The notes below the pieces were generated by a model that ran no database searches, was not told where the DNA came from, and saw only the letters and a list, made by a program, of their open reading frames with translations. Source: Alteromonas halophila (GTDB lineage: Bacteria; Pseudomonadota; Gammaproteobacteria; Enterobacterales; Alteromonadaceae). From it: a DNA stretch of 64,000 nucleotides. Positions within the stretch are counted from its first letter, which is position 1. The number at the start of each line of letters is the position of its first letter. The stretch lies in the NCBI RefSeq assembly GCF_014651815.1, contig NZ_BMXP01000001.1, forward strand, positions 337,934 through 401,933, in the 5' to 3' direction. The position numbers were made by a program, and so were the translations under genes. Of the stretch, positions 54,790-62,612 are shown one piece after another.

Positions 54790-55326
54790 TTATGACCTGG
54801 CCTGCTGCCGAATGGCAAGATGCTCGCTCTGCGTAATTGTGGCTTCAAGACAATGGCGGCCTGCGTGATCTTTGTGAGCGGGAAAAACTGTGAAGCCTAT
54901 GCCTTCAACCAGTCGTTGCGTCGCCAGGTGAGTGCAATCAAACAGCGCGTTAATGCGCTCAAGGCCAAGGTGTGTAAAGCCATAATCAACAAGCCCGCCA
55001 AGTGCCTTCCCGGCAATCCTTCTGCCGTTCGCGAAGGGATACAGCATGATCCCAATTTCTGCGACGGTTGGCGCATTGCTGTGACGGATTAACATCTGGA
55101 TGCCAGCATCATTCCCCGTGTCATTACTGATTACCCAAACACGCTTTCGCCATGGGGTCTGTTCATTCTGCCTCAGCGCATTTGTGAACGCAGTCTCTGC
55201 CTGTGACAGCGTTAAAGGCTGAGCGATCTTTCTCATTACTTTTGGCGACATATAGAGCTGACAGTAGGTATCTTTGTGCTCAGACCTAAGCAATTGGCAG
55301 TAATGTGCTTCTATATGAAATCTCAC
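54790..55326 (-). CDS. GNAT acetyltransferase, coupled to the SonM-like gene
   Basis: 178 residues from GTG 55326, three bases after the methyltransferase stop, with GAAAGGCG as Shine-Dalgarno, so translation is coupled. The sequence fits GNAT ribosomal-protein-type acetyltransferases: an acyl-CoA region VAEIGIMLYPFANGRRIAGKALGGLVDYGF (motif A-like) and LERINALFDCTHLATQRLVEGIGFTV (motif B). It could N-acetylate the modified peptide, or confer self-protection, or be an unrelated passenger; sequence alone cannot say. The precursor-like gene lies 163 bp downstream. Confidence 0.8.
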   Translation of the reverse strand: MRFHIEAHYCQLLRSEHKDTYCQLYMSPKVMRKIAQPLTLSQAETAFTNALRQNEQTPWRKRVWVISNDTGNDAGIQMLIRHSNAPTVAEIGIMLYPFANGRRIAGKALGGLVDYGFTHLGLERINALFDCTHLATQRLVEGIGFTVFPAHKDHAGRHCLEATITQSEHLAIRQQARS

Positions 55327-55329
55327 CGA

Positions 55330-56142
55330 TTAACGCCTTTCCTGCTGGGTCAGTGCGTCCAGGCGCGCACGCATAGATTGGTTAGGCGCTGGCTTTCGAG
55401 ACGGCGGAATGACCAGTGTGGTGTGCTGATGGATGGTCGCATTCGCCAGGTTCTCCAGCCTTAGCCATTCAATGCGGTAGCTGTCCACTGGCAACACTCT
55501 GGCCTCGTAGAGTGCAACGTTATGCTGGGGAGGGTAATCGTTACATAACACCTCAACCAGCAGTTCTCGATACTCAGCGGTAGTGACAAACTTTTCCCGA
55601 CTGACATCGCCTGCAACACCGACCTGCCACACGATAAGGTAACCAGCGGTGTCCAGAGTGCGTTCAAACAGCATAAGCTGACTGGCTTCCAGGTGCTGAC
55701 AGCCCATTTTGCCCGGATCAATCCCCATGTCTGCAAACAGGCAGTCTTCCGCGGAGATGCCCGGTAACATGTCGGCCCGGTATCCTTGCTGGCGCGCCTC
55801 TTCGATGACTTTGTGCGGGGCCCAGGCAAATACACCTGGGTGTCCGTAGAAGGCACCAACAACCTGCTTCCCGTCTCTTACCGCCGCCAGCATGGTATCG
55901 ACCATCTGTCTGTAGGTCTGCGAACGGTTTTTTCCTTCTTCATAAAAGCACTGAAGCGATGTGACCGCGTCATTCATCGACATGATCCACTCTTCAACGT
56001 AACGGTTCGAAACATTACAAAATACTACGTCAGCCTGTTCAATATAACTGCGGGCAATAGGGGTGATATGCGCGCCAAGCGTCATCCCGACGCCAACGCA
56101 TACAATACTGCCACTTTTATTGGTATGAGATTGATGTGACAT
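55330..56142 (-). CDS. SonM-type borosin alpha-N-methyltransferase (SAM-dependent)
   Basis: 270 residues from ATG 56142 (AGAGG upstream). It is a tetrapyrrole-methylase-fold protein whose sequence closely follows Shewanella SonM: SIVCVGVGMTLGAHITPIARSYIEQADVVF at the N-terminus, FYGHPGVFAWAPHKVIEEAR, PGISAEDCLFADMGIDPG (SAM-binding GIS) and HLEASQLMLF. Residues matching the borosin catalytic Tyr/Arg set are kept: Y67, R73 and Y77 in CFYEEGKNRSQTYRQM. Known SonM methylates backbone amides of a separate precursor, SonA. It lacks the precursor fusion found in fungal OphMA, so it is a split type. First gene of the locus, followed at once by the GNAT gene. Confidence 0.85.
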   Translation of the reverse strand: MSHQSHTNKSGSIVCVGVGMTLGAHITPIARSYIEQADVVFCNVSNRYVEEWIMSMNDAVTSLQCFYEEGKNRSQTYRQMVDTMLAAVRDGKQVVGAFYGHPGVFAWAPHKVIEEARQQGYRADMLPGISAEDCLFADMGIDPGKMGCQHLEASQLMLFERTLDTAGYLIVWQVGVAGDVSREKFVTTAEYRELLVEVLCNDYPPQHNVALYEARVLPVDSYRIEWLRLENLANATIHQHTTLVIPPSRKPAPNQSMRARLDALTQQERR

Positions 56143-56401
56143 GTTACCTCTGATCCTTTTCAGAGCAGGAAAAAACGTGTGAAGTAATTAACTTTGCACA
56201 TGTACAGGTGGCCGCAAGGCTGTAAACCAAAAACAGCCAGTATTGCCAGTGGCACGTGTAATTGGTGTGTCGTAATGATTCACCCATAGCAGCCCAGGAA
56301 TGCCACCTGCATCAACAATACAGCCACACAATTACGCGTTGTGCAAACGCCACTGATACTGCATTATGTGCCGTGTCAGTGGGAGGTAGTATCCCTTCCG
56401 G

Positions 56402-57583
56402 TTATTCTGCCAGCGCGCTTGCTGCAGCCACTTTGGTGGGGCTGATTTCCTCGCTCGGGTAGCAGCCCAGAACTTTTATATAACGGGTAATATCTTTTAA
56501 TGCAGCAAGTGCATTTTGAACCGGACCATCGGCCACATTACCCTCAACGTCCAGATAAAACATCTCTTCCCAGGGGTTACCGGGCATCGGGCGCGACTCC
56601 AGTTTGGTCATATTGATGTTATTGTTTTTCAGTACCGTCAACGCTTCAACCAGTGAGCCAGGCTTCTGTACCGTCGACATCACCAGCGTGGTTTTGGCTG
56701 GAATTTGCAAGGGCACGGAAACCGCCTGACGGGCAACCACAATAAACCGGCTGTGGTTTTCTTTCTGATTGGCCAGGTTTGATTTTATTGCAATGAGTCC
56801 ATACAGGTTACCGCCCGCCTCGCTGCCAATAGCGGCCACATCATCCCGCTGCAGCTCGCTGACCATCAGCATCGCTGAAGACGTACTGTCCATGGTTTTT
56901 ACTTCCACATTCCCCAGCTCGGCGAGAAAGTGGCTGCACTGCGTAAATACCTGTGGGTGCGCGTACAGTGTCTTTATTTTTTCCAGGCTGGTGGTGGTGG
57001 CGGTAAGCAGGGTATGACGAATCGGGTGGGTCAGTTCGCCAATAATGCTTAACTCGGTGTGCTGGAGCTGATCATAGACCTCATTAATGCTACCGGAGGT
57101 GGTATTTTCGATGGGCAGTACTGCATAGTCTGCTTCGCCATTTTCTACTTTGTGCACTACTTCTGAAAAGCTCTGACACCCCAATTCGAGTAATTCGCCG
57201 GGGCGACGGGAAAAGTACTTTTGTGTCGCCAGATAAGAGTAAGAACCTTTATCCCCCAAAAACGCCACACGGTTAAGGGGCAGGGCGCTGCCCGGATTGG
57301 CCCGCTCAGCCAGCATGGCCTGCTGATTCAGTACGGAATCTTCAATAATTACATGAAACAACTGTGTTACGTAGTGGGGATCCAGCCCCAGTGCCTTGCC
57401 CTTTTTAATCAGGCTGATAAGCAGCTGTTCTTCACGTTTCTGGTCGCGCACCGGAATATGATGGGCAATTTTGGTCTCGGCGACATCATTGGTCAGGGTG
57501 CGACGCTCGGATATAAGCGCAAGCAACTGCTCATCAACGGCAGAAATCTTTTCCCTGAGTACCTGTAATGCTTGATCTGACAT
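56402..57583 (-). CDS. pheA: Bifunctional chorismate mutase/prephenate dehydratase
   Basis: 393 residues. An N-terminal AroQ mutase (LREKISAVDEQLLALISERRTLTNDVAETKIAH) is followed by prephenate dehydratase with the Thr-Arg region PIENTTSGSINEVYDQLQ and SLVEALTVLKNNNINMTKLESRPMPGNPWEEMFYLDVEG, the ACT domain that binds Phe for feedback inhibition (about 300-370). It makes phenylpyruvate. The gene is preceded by a Phe leader peptide and attenuator. Confidence 0.97.
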   Translation of the reverse strand: MSDQALQVLREKISAVDEQLLALISERRTLTNDVAETKIAHHIPVRDQKREEQLLISLIKKGKALGLDPHYVTQLFHVIIEDSVLNQQAMLAERANPGSALPLNRVAFLGDKGSYSYLATQKYFSRRPGELLELGCQSFSEVVHKVENGEADYAVLPIENTTSGSINEVYDQLQHTELSIIGELTHPIRHTLLTATTTSLEKIKTLYAHPQVFTQCSHFLAELGNVEVKTMDSTSSAMLMVSELQRDDVAAIGSEAGGNLYGLIAIKSNLANQKENHSRFIVVARQAVSVPLQIPAKTTLVMSTVQKPGSLVEALTVLKNNNINMTKLESRPMPGNPWEEMFYLDVEGNVADGPVQNALAALKDITRYIKVLGCYPSEEISPTKVAAASALAE

Positions 57584-57604
57584 GGTGTTCTCACTGGCTT
57601 TGGC

Positions 57605-57633
57605 AAAAAAAAACCTCCCGGTCGGGAGGTTTT
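57605..57633 (-). terminator. pheA attenuator terminator
   Basis: AAAACCTCCCG and its complement CGGGAGGTTTT around a 2-bp centre, followed in the minus-strand direction by a run of T. It lies between the Phe leader peptide and pheA and is the expected intrinsic terminator whose formation depends on translation of the leader. Confidence 0.88.
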
Positions 57634-57653
57634 ACTGCACGCGCGCGCCTCCC

Positions 57654-57710
57654 TTATATGCAGGACATAAAGAAAAACGAAAAAATGCGACGTGCTTGTA
57701 TTGTTTTCAT
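57654..57710 (-). CDS. pheL: pheA leader peptide (attenuation)
   Basis: 18-residue peptide MKTIQARRIFSFFFMSCI with four Phe in five codons (FSFFF). It ends 21 bp before the attenuator hairpin, as in E. coli PheL ([15 protein letters not shown]). When charged Phe-tRNA is scarce the ribosome stalls and the terminator does not form. Confidence 0.85.
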   Translation of the reverse strand: MKTIQARRIFSFFFMSCI

Positions 57711-57807
57711 ACGCTGACTGTATTCGCCACAGGTATAACTGTCAACTGAATATTACAGGTTGTCATGCGTTTTATTGTGGCAAATGTTTACTTTTTTTAC
57801 TTTTGTG

Positions 57808-58608
57808 TTAGTTGCCGAGCAGCGCTGCCAGCATGGCCCGCACTTCGGTGGGCTCAAACGGTTTGTCACACAGGGCATTAACGCCGGTTTGCTGAATATT
57901 GGACATATGCGCACTGTTTGCCGACTCTGATGTCACCATAATAATCGGAATATGGGTGGTTTCAGGGTTAAAGCGAATAAATTCAGACAGTTCGCGGCCG
58001 TCCATTTCCGGCATATTGTAGTCGGTCACCACCAGGTCAAAGGACTCATCTTTGATGAACGTGAGTGCCATCGCGCCGTTTTCTGCTTCCTGAATACGTT
58101 TCAGGCCCATGCCTTCCAGTACCCGGCGAATGTGGTTACGCGCCAGCTTGCTGTCGTCGACCAGTAGTACCCGCACTTCCTGAATATCAAACAAGTCAAG
58201 ATCAAGTTCATCATGATTGATCAAATCAAGGCTGGCATTCAGCGCGCGTGACAAATGCAAAGGTTCAAAGGGTTTAGGCAAAATAGCCGCAACTCCGGCC
58301 TGTTTAAATTCTTCCAGCTTGGACAGGCGGTTCTCGCTGCTCACCAGCATAAACGGAATGGCATTAAACTCGTCGGATTCTTTTAGGTATTTCAGCAGCT
58401 CCAGGGCGGTGCCATCCTCAAAATACATGGCACTGACAATCAAATCAGCACCGTGGGTCTTTAACGCAGCCTTTGCTTCTGCAACTGTACTGACAGGATC
58501 AATCTCCTTCACCTTTTCTTTCAGCAGCAGGGTAGTAATAATTTTGCGCTGGGTGTCAGAAGGTTCAATTAAAACGATATGTAGGTCAGGAATAGACAGC
58601 TTATCCAT
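57808..58608 (-). CDS. Response regulator with two receiver domains
   Basis: 266 residues and no output domain. The first receiver (about 10-125) is degenerate: its phospho-Asp position reads DLIVSAMYFEDG, with Ala in place of Asp, though Lys (LPKPF) remains. The second (about 145-265) is complete: VLLVDDSKLAR, DLVVTDYNMPEMDG and CDKPFEP. It is a CheY-like pair, likely a phosphorelay hub or motility/c-di-GMP pathway component. Possible kinase partners are unlinked. Confidence 0.92.
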   Translation of the reverse strand: MDKLSIPDLHIVLIEPSDTQRKIITTLLLKEKVKEIDPVSTVAEAKAALKTHGADLIVSAMYFEDGTALELLKYLKESDEFNAIPFMLVSSENRLSKLEEFKQAGVAAILPKPFEPLHLSRALNASLDLINHDELDLDLFDIQEVRVLLVDDSKLARNHIRRVLEGMGLKRIQEAENGAMALTFIKDESFDLVVTDYNMPEMDGRELSEFIRFNPETTHIPIIMVTSESANSAHMSNIQQTGVNALCDKPFEPTEVRAMLAALLGN

Positions 58609-58634
58609 TTATTCACTCTTTATTGTAGTTGTTT

Positions 58635-58958
58635 TCAGCCTCCCGCAAGTTTAGCGCTAATGCCCTCAGCTTGCAGCAGTGCTTTTAACTTTTCACGGTC
58701 GTCGGTTTGTACTTCAATTACGCCCTCTTTTACTGCCCCGCCGCAGCCGCACTTTTTCTTAAGCGTTTTGCACAGGGTTTTAAGTGCACTGGTATCTTTA
58801 TCCAGGCCAATCAGCAAAGAGACACCTTTACCTTTTCGCCCCTTGGTTTCACGGTGAATTCGTACGACACCATCTTTGGATACAGAGCGGGGGGCGTCAG
58901 CTTTACGCGGGGAAACCTTGCCACCGTCAGTGGAATAGACCAGGTTGGAATCGTCCAT
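58635..58958 (-). CDS. yciH: Sui1-family translation factor YciH
   Basis: 107 residues from ATG 58958, seven bases after GAGGAG; upstream Met codons are not preceded by a Shine-Dalgarno. The SUI1/eIF1-like domain is RIHRETKGRKGKGVSLLIGL (about 40-60) followed by LKTLCKTLKKKCGCGGAVKEGVIEVQTDDREKLKALLQAEGI. Length matches E. coli YciH (108), a factor affecting start-codon fidelity. Confidence 0.93.
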   Translation of the reverse strand: MDDSNLVYSTDGGKVSPRKADAPRSVSKDGVVRIHRETKGRKGKGVSLLIGLDKDTSALKTLCKTLKKKCGCGGAVKEGVIEVQTDDREKLKALLQAEGISAKLAGG

Positions 58959-59511
58959 TATCATCTCCTCGATACGCGCATCACGCGCAAACGGCGCGTG
59001 AATATCAGTGTTAATGAATTCTGAGTAAACTATATCGCAACTGACTGCCATAGCAGTGTGCCAAGGCCCGTAATACGGCGGCCTGGCGTGTAAAGTGGCG
59101 TTCGCGACTTTACCGTTTTCTGCCCTGACGTACGTCAGCGCTGCTGCGATACCCCGTCTTTTCTATCGGCGTTTCGCCTTGTTTAGACGAGAGTATTGCC
59201 ATAGTAGTGGAAAGGGGGAAAAATTGATACCAGTCACACTTCACAGCCTGTCAGTCATTGCTGATGCTCCAGGCGCATGAGCGGAGCATTTCCATTTCCT
59301 TCATGCTTACAACTTCAGCAGGTGTTGAGCAGTTGCGTCAGGTGTCAGTACAATTGGCGGTATAATCTGGTGTCTGGCGAGCGAAACTGATAGTGTTCGC
59401 AATGCTCTGATAAGAGGTACCAACCGCATCGTAAATGGCTGCATGGCAGACATACTGCAAGAGAGGCGCGGGTACACAGGGCGCCCATTCCTGCATTAAC
59501 GAGGTACTTAT
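58959..59511. other. Intergenic region before the TerB gene
   Basis: 553 bp. ORFs here have no family pattern. A perfect -10-like TATAAT at 59361-59366 has no clear -35 partner but could drive the TerB gene, whose Shine-Dalgarno (ACGAGG) is clear. An AAAGT/ACTTT dyad lies near 59095. A small RNA is possible but not demonstrable. Confidence 0.4.
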
Positions 59512-59949
59512 ATGCTTAAAGCCATGCTTGATTTGTTCAAAGAGTCATCCGACAACGATCAAGAAACTCATACCGTTGAGCTTGCTACTGCCACACTGTT
59601 CAGTGAAATCATCAGAGCCGACCGGGATATACAGCAAGCCGAACTGGACACCTACCGTGAAAAGCTGGCTGCGCAGTTTGGGCTGTCTGATCACGAACTC
59701 GATACCCTGATGCAGGAAGGCCAGGAGATGGCCGAAGATGCCGTCGATTTTGTGCAGTTTACGCAGGTCATCAATGAAAAGTGCAGTAATGAGCAGAAAA
59801 TCACGATTCTGAAAGGGCTGTGGCAGGTGGCTTATGCAGACAATGAAATTGCCCCTATTGAAGAACATACCGTTCGACGAATCGCTGATCTGCTGTATAT
59901 TCCTCATAGCCAGTTTATTAAAACCAAACTGGACGTCACCGGCGAATAG
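59512..59949 (+). CDS. TerB-family tellurite-resistance-type protein
   Basis: 145 residues. The TerB/co-chaperone fold is marked by ATLFSEIIRADRDIQQAELDTYREKLAAQFGL and KGLWQVAYADNEIAPIEEHTVRRIADLLYI, with the acidic metal-binding segments RADRDI and ADNEIAPIEE. Cytoplasmic. It stands alone, about 36 bp before the GGDEF-EAL gene, so the two may be co-transcribed. Its link to tellurite resistance is only by family name. Confidence 0.88.
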   Translation: MLKAMLDLFKESSDNDQETHTVELATATLFSEIIRADRDIQQAELDTYREKLAAQFGLSDHELDTLMQEGQEMAEDAVDFVQFTQVINEKCSNEQKITILKGLWQVAYADNEIAPIEEHTVRRIADLLYIPHSQFIKTKLDVTGE

Positions 59950-59985
59950 GCGCCGGGGCGCCCTGATAAAAAGCGGTTAAAGGCA

Positions 59986-62085
59986 GTGTTACGCGTACTT
60001 ACATCTATTAAAGGAGCGGTGGGGCTCATCATCGGTGGGGCCGTACTGCTGACCACTGCGGCCATTTTGTTAGTGCTGGTCACTGAGCATGAAGAGCGCT
60101 ACGTCATGCAGGCGCAGGAACATGTCCGCTCACTCTCTACCTCGCTTGTGGGCGAGTTGCGTCCAGGTATGGAAAGTAACACCTGGACACAAAAAGAGCT
60201 GAAAGCCATCCTTAACCCTATTGCCACGTACAGCAATATCGTTGCTCTGACGCTCTACGATAAACACTACGACCCCATCTTCAGCATTGACGGTAAGGCC
60301 AGCGACAAAAAAGCTGATTTAGATTACCCGTCGTTGTCTGCCAACCAGTTTAGTCTGGGCGTGACACAGCGCGATGGTTATCTTGTATCGGTGGATCGGG
60401 TAGGCGCTAAAGTGTATCCCATTGCCTATCTGATGATTGCAGTGGATGTGAAGCGACCACTTGATGAAAGTATCAGGTCATTGTTGCTGCACAGTCTTCC
60501 GCTTATCGGTGTATTTCTGCTGTTAACACTACTGGTTTATCTGATTTTATTACACCGGCTGATGTCGCCGCTGTTCGCACTGTCCCGATTTATGAATCAG
60601 GTCAATGAATCGAAAGACTACAGTCTGCGCCACAAAGTGTCACGTCAGGACGAAGTGCGTGCGCTGGGAGAAAACATCAATACGCTGCTTGAAACTATCG
60701 AAGCCGAGCTGACCATTAATTATGAGCAGAATCAGACCCTGATTGAACAGCAGCAGACCATGACGCGCCTGGCCAATTACGACAGCCTGACGGGGCTGCC
60801 TAACCGGCAGTTTGTGATGGACAATCTGCGCCTGGAACTGGCCAGGGCGCGGCGGCACGAAGAAGATCTGGTTCTGATGTTTTTCGATTTGGATGGCTTT
60901 AAGGGCATCAACGACTCGCTGGGGCACGAAACCGGCGATCTTATCCTTATCGAGGTTGCTGACCGGGTTACCACACTGTTACGCGAAGGCGATCTGGTCG
61001 CGCGCCTCGGCGGTGATGAATTTATCGTATTACCGGATCGCGATACCAGCGAAGCCAGCATTAAAAACATGTCGAACCGCCTCATTTCGGCCTTCAGCGA
61101 ACCCTTTCAGTTGCGCGGGCTGGCGTTGACCGTGGGGATCAGTATGGGCGTTGCCAGAGCGTCGGATGCGGATTACCACTTAAGTCAGCTGATGAGTAAT
61201 GCCGATTTGGCCATGTATCGATCAAAGGCAAAAGGGCGAGGCATATACACCATCTTTACCCCGGACATGGTGGAATCGCACAAGCGCAAGCTGTCAATCG
61301 CAAACAGCATTGAGCAGGCTATACAGAATCAGGAGCTGGTAATCTATTACCAGCCGAAAGTCGGGGCTAATGGCGATATTGTCGGGTTTGAAGCCTTGCT
61401 GCGCTGGCATCATCCCGAACTGGGGCTGATTATGCCCGGTGAGTTTATCCCTATTGCCGAACAGGGTGGGAAAATATCCACGATTACGCGCTATGTCATT
61501 GAGCAGGTCTGCATGCAACTGCCGCACATCAGCGAATGGATCGGCCGTCGTTATCGTGTTGCAATCAATTTATCTGGCCATGATCTGCGTGACAGCGGTC
61601 TGTTTGACACGATTTATGCGCTATTCACCCAATACGCGATAAATCCTGAGATGATTGAGTTTGAAGTTACCGAATCGGCATACCTGGAAAACTTTGCATT
61701 ATCGAATAAATTCTTCCGCCGCGTCAGTAATATGGGCTGTGCAATTTCACTGGATGACTTTGGCACCGGCTATTCCTCGCTAAGTTACCTGACGCAAATC
61801 AGCATCGATACCCTGAAAATTGACCGGCAGTTTATCAGCGAACTGGAGAATTCAGAGCGCAGCCGGCTGGTCACTGGTGCCATTATAGATCTGGCCAAAC
61901 GACTTTCACTGAATATCTGCGCTGAGGGGATTGAGTATATTGGTCAGTGGGACTATCTGCTGGAACACGGCTGTGATCATGTTCAGGGATTTCTGTTCAG
62001 CCGCCCGGTTCCGCTGGAGGTGCTTACCGAGCTTCCGCGACATTTCGACAAGGCCAGACTGGAAGCTGAGCAAGTAAGTCGGTAA
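59986..62085 (+). CDS. Membrane GGDEF-EAL protein with HAMP
   Basis: 699 residues from GTG 59986 (AAAGG before it). Two transmembrane helices (about 10-30 and 167-190) surround a periplasmic sensor region (about 31-165). A HAMP domain (LMSPLFALSRFMNQVNES, about 190-250) leads to GGDEF with RLGGDEFIVL (about 341) and EAL with FEALLRWHHPELG (about 468) and LDDFGTGYSSLSYLTQI. Both catalytic motifs are intact, so it may be a bifunctional c-di-GMP enzyme. Confidence 0.94.
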   Translation: MLRVLTSIKGAVGLIIGGAVLLTTAAILLVLVTEHEERYVMQAQEHVRSLSTSLVGELRPGMESNTWTQKELKAILNPIATYSNIVALTLYDKHYDPIFSIDGKASDKKADLDYPSLSANQFSLGVTQRDGYLVSVDRVGAKVYPIAYLMIAVDVKRPLDESIRSLLLHSLPLIGVFLLLTLLVYLILLHRLMSPLFALSRFMNQVNESKDYSLRHKVSRQDEVRALGENINTLLETIEAELTINYEQNQTLIEQQQTMTRLANYDSLTGLPNRQFVMDNLRLELARARRHEEDLVLMFFDLDGFKGINDSLGHETGDLILIEVADRVTTLLREGDLVARLGGDEFIVLPDRDTSEASIKNMSNRLISAFSEPFQLRGLALTVGISMGVARASDADYHLSQLMSNADLAMYRSKAKGRGIYTIFTPDMVESHKRKLSIANSIEQAIQNQELVIYYQPKVGANGDIVGFEALLRWHHPELGLIMPGEFIPIAEQGGKISTITRYVIEQVCMQLPHISEWIGRRYRVAINLSGHDLRDSGLFDTIYALFTQYAINPEMIEFEVTESAYLENFALSNKFFRRVSNMGCAISLDDFGTGYSSLSYLTQISIDTLKIDRQFISELENSERSRLVTGAIIDLAKRLSLNICAEGIEYIGQWDYLLEHGCDHVQGFLFSRPVPLEVLTELPRHFDKARLEAEQVSR

Positions 62086-62303
62086 CGGGCGGGGCCTTTC
62101 CGTTTATAATAACCTCCCTGCTCAAAATGTGTTGCTGAAAAGCAACATAAACCTTCGTCAGGTGTCGCATTTAATCTTTAACCTATTGATAAATAAAACC
62201 TAAATGATACTGGCACAATTTTCGCTGGCTTCGGCTTTTGCCGCTACGTGGGCGATCAGCGTTGTAAACGTCGTCTGCAGGCGTGGTAAAACGGAGGATG
62301 AGG

Positions 62304-62612
62304 ATGAGATTTGTCGTAAACAAAATCAGTTCAGATATGAAGGCACGCGTCCTTTCGGCCATGATGGCACCACTGACCGTCGCGACGTTAGCACCGCTGG
62401 TTGTGGCCACCATGGCCTACGCGCAAACAGATTTACTAACGCGGCTTGATGTTGATCAGGATGGCAAAGTGTCATTAAAAGAAGCGGTCAGGAACACCGA
62501 GCTTCTGAAGAATTTTGGGCTTATCGACGAAAATGGTGATGGTATGCTGACCCGTGAAGAGCTTGAAAAAAGTGAATACGTATCTGGTGATCATCAAAAA
62601 ACCGACGATTAA
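62304..62612 (+). CDS. Small exported EF-hand protein
   Basis: 102 residues from ATG 62304, with GGAGG six bases upstream; upstream in-frame starts lie on or before that site. A signal/hydrophobic section (about 14-40, ending in AYAQ) is followed by two calcium-binding EF-hand loops: DVDQDGKVSLKEA and DENGDGMLTREEL. It probably binds Ca2+ in the periplasm. The sensor kinase starts inside its stop codon (TAATG). Confidence 0.85.
   Translation: MRFVVNKISSDMKARVLSAMMAPLTVATLAPLVVATMAYAQTDLLTRLDVDQDGKVSLKEAVRNTELLKNFGLIDENGDGMLTREELEKSEYVSGDHQKTDD

Noticed and set aside
59095..59280. 61-codon ORF upstream of the TerB gene
   Set aside because: Low-complexity translation, no Shine-Dalgarno.
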